From the NCBI GenBank assembly GCA_940671915.1, contig CALNVZ010000174.1:19051022-19115021 (forward strand): a stretch of 64,000 bases of DNA, in the 5' to 3' direction. This DNA is from Paracentrotus lividus. Taxonomy: Eukaryota; Echinodermata; Echinoidea; Camarodonta; Echinidae. Of this stretch, positions 36,971 through 47,689 are shown in pieces (position 1 is the first letter of the stretch; every line of letters begins with the position of its first letter). The position numbers and the translations under genes are program-made. The notes beneath the pieces were generated by a model. It ran no database searches and was not told the origin of the DNA. It saw only the letters and a list, made by a program, of their open reading frames with translations.

Positions 36971-39900
36971 TTATTTGTCAAACTGTTCTTTGTTCTTCAG
37001 GAGGTAGGCTGCTAGGTACTCAATTGGATTAGGAGGTCTGTACAAAAAGAGAACAAAAATAAAATTACAAACATGTGCAGGAGCAAATTTGTAAATGATT
37101 TAAAAGGCACAGTATGTTTGATAACTTTGTACCTGAATTTGTATCATAAATGAGTCATCAACATAATGCTAATATTACAGATCCTTTTTCTTTTGATCTT
37201 TGTAATTTAAGATATCACAAGAAAAGAATATAGAATATATTTTCAGGATATAAACAAAATTTTGAAAGGGGGCATTAACAGTGAATATGTAAAGAAAAAT
37301 ATTGTAGTAACTGGGAAAGAAATTTAATTTTCTTATTTTCAAATATAAATATGCCATTGGTCTAGAATTTCTTAACAATTGTTAGCACTAATCAGATTAT
37401 GACATTTAAAATGCTGGTTTAAGAGAAGATTTTTTTTTTTTTAATGTGGATTATACAGTGTGCAACAATAAAATGTGATCCAAACATTGGGAGCTTGAAT
37501 TCCAAGATTATTCATGTTTGCAATTTGTATGTAGAATATGATTAAAGAGAAACATTTTCACCTTTCCAATGATTCCTTTCAAGCTTCATACTTTATGCAT
37601 AACCGAGTAAATTGAAATTGAGAGGTAATGGGGGGAAATCCATTTTCATTTTCTCAAAATTTTGGGAAGAAATAATGAAAGACTTGAATACTATCACTGC
37701 TGTCACAAATAATCAAATAGCAATGGGAAATCATTTGGATTACCTTTTTATTGATACACACTGCATATCTACTTGTACAGAGTAAATAATTTGCTACCAC
37801 TGAGGGTGTTTCGCCAAGCTGTTTAAAGTAAAGCACAACTTTAATGGGATGCTCAAATCACATTTTATCACAAATAGCTGAAGTTGAAACGTGCATGTAG
37901 ATTAATATTTCTATCGTAACAAACATTTTGAAAGTGGAGTATTAATTTTCTTATTGCAAGAATATAATCAAGTGAAATACAATCACACTCCTGGAAGAAT
38001 TTTTGGTGTTCTGTTTGGCTCCTTAAATACAATTATTTTCATAAAATTGTTTACAATTAAAAGTACAGCTTGATAAAACACCCCTTGTTAAAAAATTCCC
38101 CCAAAACTCCAGCATCTAATCTAGAAAGAAAGCAAACCCACCTTTCTTTTGCCAATGCTGACATTGCTTGTAGGAGTATGGGTACTACAGTCTGATCGAG
38201 GTAACTTCTGGTTGTCAATGATTGGAGGTCAACTTTAGGTCTGGTCTGCTTCTCTACCTCAGCTTTCTCGTTAGAGATGATCTTCTGTACGTTCTCTGTT
38301 AGGCCATGTTCTGCATGTGGGTTCTCAGCAGGCGGAGCTACAACCTACAATTAAATCATTAAAAAAAAACTATGTTGAGAATTTATTTGCCTAGTTAATG
38401 GTACATGGAATAAAGTACAGTCCGACTTTGATTGTCCGGCCATGTTGGGACCATGTAAAATCCGTATGAGCGACATTGCCGGTTGTAAGAGAATCCATAT
38501 TGTAAAATGTAGTGGGACACCATGTCAATCACAATTTAGAGGGGAAAGATTTACAGCCTTGAGCGGCCGTTTTATAAGTGGATCATTATAAATGTGATGA
38601 GAATGATGAAATGAGAAAGATGAGAATGATATGAATAACAGGAGAAAAGTGAGGCTTAAATAAGAAAAGATGAAATCTGGCCAGAGAACGTGGCTGGTTG
38701 ATAGAAGAGTCCAGATAAATGATGGCCATAAGCGAGGCCAGACTGTACATAATGGATTTGAACAACAGAAATAGAATCAATCTACCTTTTTTCACTCTCG
38801 ACAACTTGAAACCTTGCTAGATATAAGAAGTAATGCCTGCAGACTGACGTGTGGTTTATTCATTAAGAGCAAGTTCACTATATAACTTAAAATAATTGTT
38901 GCCCAGGAGAGAAACATCATCATATTTCAATCACTTGGTAAACAAGTATAAGATGTACCAATGGAGATACATTGTCATCTTCTACTAGTGACACAGGCCC
39001 ATGAAAACCACAAGCTCAACATAGAAAAAAAAAATCCAAAATGAATTAATATGAACTTAATAGGTACACAAATGTTCACATGTTCTGAATCAGATTTATG
39101 ATCAGTATAAATCTAATGAATAACCTGTAAACATAAGGCACTACATAATAGTCTTATACTTACAGCAGGTTCCTGTGTGACCATTGGCGTCTCAGTTACT
39201 TGGGGAATTTGCTCTCCTACATGAAGAAAAATGAATAACATTAAAGCTCAACTTGAGTAGTTGAAGCCAAAAGTAAATTGGAAGGGATTGTATTGATATG
39301 TCCTCACATAGTTCCATTTATATATAAATATACCTGCACAGATATGTTTATCTTCCATGCACGATTTCAGGTGAAATTTAGAGTAAATAGTGGTCAGGAC
39401 GGTTAAATTGATGCACGTCAGAACTTCACTATCTCGCCAGAACTCCCCGCACACAATACGCACAGATACGGTGCGAACTGCGGGCATGCAACTGTTCAAT
39501 ACGCTTTGCACTTGGTCACAGCACGGACGCGAGTAGTGACCACGTAGTGACGGCCCGACAAATTTCCTTTATTTGCTCATTACTCAGCTATTTTACATTT
39601 TCTACCAAATCATTGGGGAATTATCATCTAATTTCAATTTCACTAATTCTAGTGTAAACTTGTTTTGATTCTGTTGGACATATTTTTTTTTTATTATCAC
39701 TACAACTCAAGTTTATCTTTAAAATGCAATTTTTTTTTAAGGTCTACATCTATCCACGCGTGGAGTGGAGCCGTTATGAACTTACCGAGACTAGCATAGA
39801 CGGGACTACGTACAAAACATCAACACAGTCGTACTCAAAAGATTGAGAATATGAACGATATGAATAAACATGGAAAATTCACTTACCGAATTGTTTCCAA

Positions 39901-41362
39901 TATTCTTCTCCTTATTTCCTTTCCTTGAGCACTGCTCCCTTATGTCCTCAAAGTAGTAAATTTTAGTATTCAACCGCTATATCGTACATCTTAGCTTTGC
40001 CACCGATTCCACTGACCAAGAGAAGCAAGTAATTCAATGGCGGGATAAATTGTGCCGCCCTCTTTTGTCGAAGGTTTGCATTTCGACGATGTCTCCGTCA
40101 CGAGTCGAATGTGACATGGCAACAGTTAGTTGTTACCTTGTTTGTTTAATTCGTTGTTAGGATGATTAGCTTTTGATTCACTCGCGAATAGAATGAAAAA
40201 AATAAAATAACTAAATAAAAAATAGTAGGCCTAGTAATAATAAAATAATAATATGATATTAACAAAAGTTTTGTTTATTGTTTTTAAAGCTACGTAGAGA
40301 GGCCTGGTGATTTCTAATTTTTTAAAGTGAAGGGGCTGGGTCACAAGTGGGGGGGGGGGGTGGGGGCTGAACAAGCCAAAAAACGTGAAGGTATAGTAAC
40401 TTTTGTGTTTTGTACATGTTTGCTGAGAAAGTTGGCTGAACCCCCCTCCCAGCCCCCTCATTATAAATACTAAAAGTTATAATGATCTTTTTTTTTTTTT
40501 GCTTTTAGTTTTTTCATTTTCATGTTGTTTGTTTGTTTGTTATTTTTTTGTTTTTGTTTTGTTTTGTTTTGTTTTATTTATTTATTTTTGTTTTTTTTGT
40601 TTTTGTTTTTTTAATTTTGTTTTTTTTTTTTTTTTTTGGGGGGGGAGGGAATAAGTCCAAATTCTATCCAAGATTTACTAGGGCAATTGTAGGCCTAAAT
40701 TTCCTGCCCCCATTTTTCCCCTCCCAATGAATGGCTTAGATGTATGTACTTTGTTAAAAGAAAATAATAAATAAACAAGACAAAGACAGTTAATGTATTT
40801 CAATTCAAGTTTAATTTTATTTACAACACATGAAGAAATACAGATTATAAGGAATTTAAAGTAAAGACAAAGAGTAAACAAGACTAAGCTCCTCCGGGCC
40901 CCATTACCAAAATTCTCGTCCACCCCAACCCCCATCCCCTCCATCCACCCCTAAAAAAAAGTCTAAGCAAAAAAAAAAAAAAAAGGCTAAGCTGCGGGCC
41001 CCATGACAAAAATATCTCGTCCGCCCCCCCCCCTCTCCACCCCTAAAGAAGGAAAAAAAAAGACCAAGCTCCTCCGGCCCCATGACAAAAATATCTCGTC
41101 CAGCCCCCCCCCCCCCCCCCCCCCCCCCCCTCTCCACCCCTAAAGGAAAAAAAAACAGGAAAAAAAAAAAAAAAAAAAAAGGCTAGCTCCTTCCGGCCCC
41201 ATGACAAAAATATCTCGTCCAGCCCCCCCCCCCCCCCAAAAAAAGTCTAAGGAAAAAAAGGGGGGATTGACGGCAGGCCCGATTTAGGCACTCAATCCTA
41301 CCCCTATGGCCGATACACGATGACCTTTATGATGTGCCGAAGGGGCGGAAAAAAACATCTCT

Positions 41363-41397
<35 letters not shown>

Positions 41398-43742
41398 CTC
41401 AAGTGTGGAAGGTAGGTTAACATTTGCTTATTTTACGCGATGTTTACATAACACACCTCTCGCATAATCGTGATCGCGATCGCAGGCACTCTATCTCTAT
41501 ATTTCCATTTCATTTTTTCCTCAAAGCGACCATACGAAATCGAGTGGCAGAAAAATCGGGAAGACTGCTGAAAATCGGTGAGTTTTGCTACTCATTTCAC
41601 CTTTTTAGTTCAGTTAAGCATTGTCAGAGATTAGTTAGGATTTAAAAATAAATATTTAAGTGCACATTGACTCCCAAATTTAAACGTTATAACGGGATTG
41701 AAAGTGTAAATTTAGGTTAGAAATTATTTTTGTAACCACGCCAGAGTCACGTAGAGTCAGAGCACGAGTTTGATATATCAAACGAGTGTAGTGCATGAGT
41801 GCATCTATCATGAAAGTGCCAGTTTGATACATGGAAAAAATATACACAAAATTCTATGGGGAGAAAAATTAGAAGCAAATTCTATCTGGTAATTGATTTG
41901 TTGAAAAATAATAGGCCAGTACATTTGTGATTAGATTCAAGGCACAGAGTAGGTCATCCTTGAGTAATATCAACACAATTGATTTCTGGACAGGTCACTC
42001 AGAGCCATGAAAAATTGTTAATGATTGTTCCAGCAAAATAAACAAATACTCCAAAACCAAAGTCAATACTAATATTAACTTTGTAGTGCAAGTGTCACCT
42101 CACGCTACGGGTGGCAGATTTGCAACTTGGTCCATCAGATATAGAAAGGGCTAGCCTAGACCTAAGGATTTCTACTTTTTGCAATAGATATCGATAAATA
42201 TCCAAATGTCTGTAAGCCCTACTTTACATCTAAGTCACATACAGACTGCAAACCAACATAAGGCTGTATGAAAAATGGCTGTCTGTCGCCCTCTTGGTTG
42301 CTGAGGAAACTTCTCAAAATAATTAGTGAATCAGCTTTAAACCTACCTCAAAATAAATTAAGATAATCTAAATAATCATTGCAATATAATTCTTCAATTA
42401 GATATTTTTTATGTTGTTAAGTACAATTTTTAGACCCTTTTTGGAAATGCCACTTTGACTGGCCGAGCTTCTCAGACACCATTTTACTTTTCTGCATTGA
42501 CTTTCCATTGGATGAAAACTGCTGCAGTAAGGTACTTCCCAGTGCAAGGTCAATTATGAATTGACCATGCATAAGTGTATGGTAAGAGTGCCCAAGTCTG
42601 CGCAGTGCCTATGTCTGCGCACCCACGTAAATGCACGATTTTCATAGAACAAAACATCAAACTAACATCAATTTTCAGTCTTAACCTCAACAATTCATTT
42701 TGATACCAAAAACTGAGAAAATAATTGATAAACACTGAGTTTCAGCAAGTTTCATTTGCTACCCTGAAAATTTCAATAATTGTCAAAAAAGAAATGTCTG
42801 AAACTTCACTGCGTTTGAATTGCGTGCAAAATGAGTTAGTGCGCAGACATGGGCACTATTCAGTTCTGCTACACAAAATGACAAACCCGTCTAAAAATCG
42901 TAGAAAAACATTGTTCTTGTAAATAATTTCTTGAAATTTTTGGTTTCATTGATCATTAGAATATGAAGAACGGAATAACATTGATGAATCTTTAAAAAAT
43001 ATTTTACTTTGTAATAAAATCGAGATCAAATTTTAGGTGCGCAGACTTGGGCACCGCCAGACTAAGTAGACTAGATCTAACTGTTAGACTAATTCTATTT
43101 ATCAATGAATATGTTTTCAATAAATAATATTTCACTATCATGAAACACAAGAAGAAACAAAAAAGAAATTGCATTTTTTCTATAACAGGATCGAGTTTTT
43201 ATTAATCACGACACACGAGGAGACACAATAGTCGATATTTTATTTCTTTTTCTTTTTTCACGACAGTGTCAGTGATATCAAATTTATTTAAAAACTTTTA
43301 GATCTAACTTAAGTTTAGGCCTAAGTTAGATATCTGATAAATAAATAGAATAAAGGATAGCTTAATTTTAGAGTCAATATCTATTGTAAAAAATAACGTG
43401 TTAAACTCAAAGAAAGGTACCACTACCACTACCAGATCAAACTCGAACAGTGACCACAGCGGGGAATGCTCTCGCATCTTGCCTGCCTGGTAATACTTTA
43501 TAAGACAACACAAATTAAAGTGTGTGGGGCAGTATTACGTTATTCTTTGCTGTTACATTTAATACACAATGCAAAAGGTGAAATTTATCATATTATCAGA
43601 GTGCAAAGCAATAAAATATTAAGCTTAATTGATAGTGAACAATTATAAAAACGGAAGAATTGATACAAATTTAATAATACCAAAACAATCATCAAGAATT
43701 TAACATTTAAAAGCGAATATTTTCGTGTTTACCTTCGGCCAT
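36971..43742 (-). CDS. DPY30: DPY30, core subunit of SET1/MLL H3K4 methyltransferase complexes (complete)
   Basis: Coding exons in order: 43742-43733 (10 nt), 39216-39164 (53 nt), 38344-38142 (203 nt), 37037-36971 (67 nt). Phases close exactly and the sum is 333 nt, 110 residues plus stop, against 99 in human. The predicted start is [20 protein letters not shown]. The family core follows: [20 protein letters not shown], then [20 protein letters not shown] and [13 protein letters not shown]. This is the two-helix dimerisation motif that grips the Ash2L peptide in COMPASS-type complexes in the nucleus. Only the disordered N terminus differs from vertebrates. An AATAAA word overlaps the stop codon. 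The tiny first coding exon is less certain than the rest because a second candidate first exon exists near 39.9 kb. Confidence 0.93.
37806..38088. repeat. Inverted-repeat element in DPY30 intron 3
   Basis: GGGTGTTTCGCCAAGCTG at the left and CAGCTTGATAAAACACCCC at the right are complementary ends enclosing AT-rich DNA. It is a diverged member of the ACCAAG family. Confidence 0.5.
38418..38745. mobile_element. TA-flanked MITE in DPY30 intron 2
   Basis: The ends CAGTCCGACTTTG and, on the other strand, CAGTCTGGCCTCGC are bordered by TA (38416-38417 and 38746-38747). The interior has no coding frame. Confidence 0.55.
39887..40010 (-). other. DPY30: Candidate alternative noncoding first exon of DPY30
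   Basis: A strong donor (GTAAGT, complement at 39881-39886) ends a segment that would splice to the exon at 39216. In the DPY30 frame it has a stop (TAA) shortly before the donor and no ATG after it, so translation would begin at the internal Met in exon 39216-39164, 14 residues downstream. A short upstream frame (ATG TAC ... TAA) lies inside. The right boundary is approximate. An E2F-like TTTATCCCGCC (minus strand) lies just upstream, near 40040. Confidence 0.4.
40491..40648. repeat. T-rich low-complexity tract with terminal G run
   Basis: Long T runs and GTTTT repeats end in a T run followed by G's. Open frames here are artefacts of composition. Confidence 0.85.
40885..41265. repeat. About four tandem units of roughly 70-110 bp with poly-C and poly-A segments
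   Basis: Each unit has the order AAGCTCCTCCGGCCCC, ATGACAAAAATATCTCGTCC, a C run, CTCCACCCCTAAA, then an A run. Units start near 40887, 40985, 41068 and 41182. Length differences come mostly from the C and A runs. It lies in DPY30 intron 1. Confidence 0.82.
42588..43054. repeat. Inverted-repeat element with nested arms in DPY30 intron 1
   Basis: The outer ends are GTGCCCAAGTCTGCGCA and its exact complement. A second pair (CTATGTCTGCGCAC near 42608 and GTGCGCAGACATGG near 42839) lies inside. The interior is AT-rich with no credible coding frame. Confidence 0.72.
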
Positions 43743-43800
43743 GTTGTCTACAAACAAATGTCACGTGACATGTCCATGGATCTCGAATTCCAAGCTCGCG
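43743..43800 (-). promoter_or_regulatory. DPY30 proximal promoter with palindromic E-box
   Basis: TGTCACGTGACA (43760-43771) contains the CACGTG E-box bound by USF/MITF/TFE-type bHLH proteins and sits about 20 bases upstream of the DPY30 ATG. The ATG context ACAACATGGCCGA resembles a YY1 site over a start codon. Function is inferred from motif and position. Confidence 0.45.
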
Positions 43801-44169
43801 CTCACGAGGTATAGATAGAAGAGGGATCAATGAGAAACAAAGAAATACATCAAGAAAGATTGAAGAGCTATGGAAAGAAACAAAGAAATACATAAAGAAT
43901 GACAGAAGAGGGGATAGATGGAAAGAATTACATAAAGAATGACATAAGAGGGGATATAGATGGAATCATAACGGAATAAAGATTAATGAATATTAAAGGG
44001 GATGATAGATGGAAAGAAACAAAGAAATACATAAAAAATGACAGAAGAGGGAATAGATGGAAAGAATTACATAAAGAATGATATAAGATGGAATATAGAT
44101 GGAAAAAATAAAGATGCTTTACAACATCATAATGGAATAAAGATTAATGAATTAAAGGGGTATATACGC

Positions 44170-44841
44170 AGAGGCGGCGGAACCAGGGGGGCAGGGGGGC
44201 GAGCCGAAATTTGAGATAATTTGTTATTACTAGACCATATTTCGCATCCGCGAGCGCGAAGCGCGACGCTGAAAATTTGATTAATTGTGCATTTGTATAA
44301 TCTATTTAGTATCTGCGAAGCGCGAAGCGCTAGCCTAAAAATTGATTAATGTATATCCTATCGGCAAAATATCCCGATCGCGAGCTACGAGTTGAAAATT
44401 ATGAGCTTAAAGTGATTTTTAATTGCATATTAGACCCCTATTTAGTGACCGCGAGCGCGATTGCGCGAGTTTGAAATTATGAGCTTAGAAATGGGAGTTA
44501 TTGTGCGTTATAGACCCTATCAATATCTGCGAGCGCGATGCGCGGGTAGAATAATTATAGCTTAATAAATGGATTGTTTATGTGCTATTATAGACTCCTC
44601 ATTTATATTCCGCAGCCGCGAGCGGCGAGCCGAAAATTTTTGGAGTTTTAGAGAGACTAACAATATAGAGTACACTAGAGACACTCTTTTTGTATTCAAA
44701 GATGCCCCTTTTTAGTAATAAAGTGCCCCTTTTTGCTATAAAAAGGATTTTATTAGCTAAGGAAACAGGGGCACGTTTTAGGTCGGGAAAAGGGCCACTT
44801 TTATGGATGTAAAAGTGGTGGGGTCACAGTGCCCCCCCCTT
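44170..44841. repeat. Tandem array of GCGAGCGCGAAGCGC-type units, left part, running into a gap
   Basis: After a CAGAGGCGGCGGAACCAGG start there are about six units of 65-85 bp, each with a palindromic GCGAGCGCGAAGCGC-like core followed by GAAAATT and an AT-rich spacer (cores near 44250, 44315, 44374, 44447, 44527, 44612). The array enters the assembly gap. Beyond the gap, CCGCCGCTG at about 45661-45669 may be the opposite end. Confidence 0.72.
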
Positions 44842-45405
44842 NNNNNNNNNNNNNNNNNNNNNNNNNNNNNNNNNNNNNNNNNNNNNNNNNNNNNNNNNNN
44901 NNNNNNNNNNNNNNNNNNNNNNNNNNNNNNNNNNNNNNNNNNNNNNNNNNNNNNNNNNNNNNNNNNNNNNNNNNNNNNNNNNNNNNNNNNNNNNNNNNNN
45001 NNNNNNNNNNNNNNNNNNNNNNNNNNNNNNNNNNNNNNNNNNNNNNNNNNNNNNNNNNNNNNNNNNNNNNNNNNNNNNNNNNNNNNNNNNNNNNNNNNNN
45101 NNNNNNNNNNNNNNNNNNNNNNNNNNNNNNNNNNNNNNNNNNNNNNNNNNNNNNNNNNNNNNNNNNNNNNNNNNNNNNNNNNNNNNNNNNNNNNNNNNNN
45201 NNNNNNNNNNNNNNNNNNNNNNNNNNNNNNNNNNNNNNNNNNNNNNNNNNNNNNNNNNNNNNNNNNNNNNNNNNNNNNNNNNNNNNNNNNNNNNNNNNNN
45301 NNNNNNNNNNNNNNNNNNNNNNNNNNNNNNNNNNNNNNNNNNNNNNNNNNNNNNNNNNNNNNNNNNNNNNNNNNNNNNNNNNNNNNNNNNNNNNNNNNNN
45401 NNNNN
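44842..45405. other. Assembly gap (564 N)
   Basis: A run of N. The left border is a C run. The open frames that cross it consist of unknown residues and have no meaning. Confidence 1.
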
Positions 45406-45409
45406 TTAA

Positions 45410-45500
45410 CGTCTTTGGTATGACGCGGCCGCGGGGATCGAACCCACAACCTCCCGATTATATGAGGCGGACGCTCTATCCACTGAGCCAATTAATACAT
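45410..45500 (-). mobile_element. tRNA-derived SINE head remnant
   Basis: On the minus strand an A-box-like GGCTCAGTGGATAGAGCG and a B box GGTTCGATCCC are correctly spaced. The flanks do not form an acceptor stem and the anticodon stem is poor, so this is a SINE fragment and not a working tRNA gene. Confidence 0.6.
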
Positions 45501-45505
45501 CGGTC

Positions 45506-46550
45506 TTAGATATACCTAGATATGATGGAAAGAAATTAAGAAATGCATAAGGAATAATAGAAGGGGCGTTAATTCGATCTTATTATATTTTATTTTACCA
45601 ACTTAACCGAAACAAGGGGGCGTCGAAATTCGGTTTTAAATAAAGGGACACCAGAAGGGCCGCCGCTGCATTCTTTCACCCTAGTATCTGCCACTGTGAC
45701 TTTCTCTTTCTTCATTTCCTCTTTATTAGCTTATGCCTATAGGCCCATAGGCTATAGTTAGGCCCTATTATCAAAACATCGAAGAGGTTTCATTTAGCCT
45801 ACTGCAGAACGCACTGGAATTGGTAGGGCCTCATGTCACGAAGTTCATTAGGCCTATACGCAAAAAAATGAATAACTGGAATCAGAATGAAAAGTTCCTC
45901 TGTAATCGTTTCCCGGGAATCGTTTTACTAGTTTTAAATATGAATTTAAAACATCAAGCTTATAGAATATAAATCCAATATATTCTTATTATATTCCTAG
46001 TGATATGCAATAGACTCGTTGACAACATCACACATGCATTTTTGAGGAGATGAAGATTATCGGTGAAAGAAATCCTAAAGCATATATTTCATATTTCTCC
46101 ACAAACTGCATGGTAACGGGTTCCGTTTATATTTTTCGCAAAGAAAAAATGGCATTCGGGTGACAAGAAATGGCGGAGAAAGCTTGGCGGGGCCCCAAAG
46201 AGAATCTAAATCTATATACAGAAGTCGTGATTTTGTAGCAAAATATAATAAAATGTGTGAAAAACTTTTTTCATTTGTTTATTTATTTTGTTTATTTTGT
46301 TTATTTTATTTTTATTTTTTTATTTTTTTAAATTTTGTTTAAATTTATTTATTTATTTATTTATTATTATTATTATTTTTTTTTGGGGGGCGGGGGGCTT
46401 AATCTTAACTTTTCCCAATTTGTCAACAACAACAACAAAAAAAAAAGAAAAAAGATTGGGTTTATCTGGTCGTCTTCTGCTCTCAGAAATGAAAAGGCAC
46501 AATTTTCCCTTCTACACAAAAATAATGACAACACCCTGGTTATGAATGAT
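45506..46550. other. Intergenic stretch without a gene
   Basis: No exon was recognised. A T-rich tract (46260-46385) and a G run are present. The open frames there reflect composition. Confidence 0.55.
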
Positions 46551-46553
46551 ATA

Positions 46554-47377
46554 CAGTGCGTCCCAGATAAAAGTAAACCCAACTTTGAGAGCTTTGTATT
46601 AAAATTGTATAGCTTATGTGTCATTAATTTTCATATCAAGACAAAGAGTAACTCATATTTTATCCAGTGATGCCAAAATTATGCCTGTATTTGTACTGTC
46701 ATGAATTCATACAACACTCAAGTTTTTGAAAACTTTGGTCAGAAACCATTTGTACCAAATTTCCTCAGAAGCAGCACTGGCTTTCTGATCATTCATTGTT
46801 TGTTTGAGGTAAGCCTTTTCTGGGTCCATTCATTAGGGACAAAGCTTTTGCTCAAACTTGGTACGGGGCACTTTTTACGCTTATTTTTTTTAAAGTCCAA
46901 CTGCTTAGTCATCCTTTACAGCACAGGTATATAAGTTTGGTATCATCGAATAGAATATGAGTTGTTCTTTATCATGAAATAAATTTCAAAGTCACACAAG
47001 CTATGATATTTTAATATGAGACTCTCAAAGAAACCATTTGTACCAAATTTCCTCAGAAGCAGCACTGGCTTTATGATCATTCATTGTTTGTTTGAGGTAA
47101 GCCTTTTCTGGGTCCATTCATTAGGGACAAAGGATTCCTTCGACTATTGAAATGCAAGAGCTGCTTTTGCTCAAACTTGGTACGGGGCACTTTTTACGCT
47201 TATTTTTTTTTTTAAGTCCAACTGCTTAGTCATCCTTTACAGCACAGGTATAAGTTTGGTATCATCGAATAGAATATGAGTTGTTGTTATCATGAAATAA
47301 ATTTCAAAGTCACACAAGCTATGATATTTTAATATGAGACTCTCAAAGTTGGGTTTACTTTTTTCTGGGACGCACTG
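46554..47377. mobile_element. TA-flanked mariner-like MITE with internal tandem duplication
   Basis: The ends begin CAGTGCGTCCCAGA on both strands and are flanked by TA (46552-46553 and 47378-47379). The interior holds two tandem units, about 46744-47029 and 47030-47347, with nearly identical sequence. The second has about 32 extra bases (near 47131-47162) relative to the first. Confidence 0.8.
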
Positions 47378-47689
47378 TATAACAACCCAAAAAATACTTG
47401 TAGACAAAAAAGAGAGCATTCAAGCTATGTTGCAATACCACGGGCAGTTGAAGGTATTCATATGAAAATACCCACTTTGGCTTAGGCCTATACTTCACAT
47501 CCGCATTTATCAAATTATAATGTTAGAGGGGATTCCAGAGGGCAACAAAATAATAATTAAGGATTTTAGAAAATAAGTTGAAAGAAAATTAAAAACTTCA
47601 AATTCCTCGTTTTGAAGTCTCATACATCACAAAATTGAGCCCGTTAAAATGAGTACATGTGTCATTAACAGGCGCGTATCCAGGATTTC

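Noticed and set aside
45424..45494. tRNA gene on the minus strand
   Set aside because: Only the A and B boxes are convincing; no acceptor stem can be formed.
44778..45509. Long open frames on both strands
   Set aside because: They run through the N gap and consist of unknown residues.
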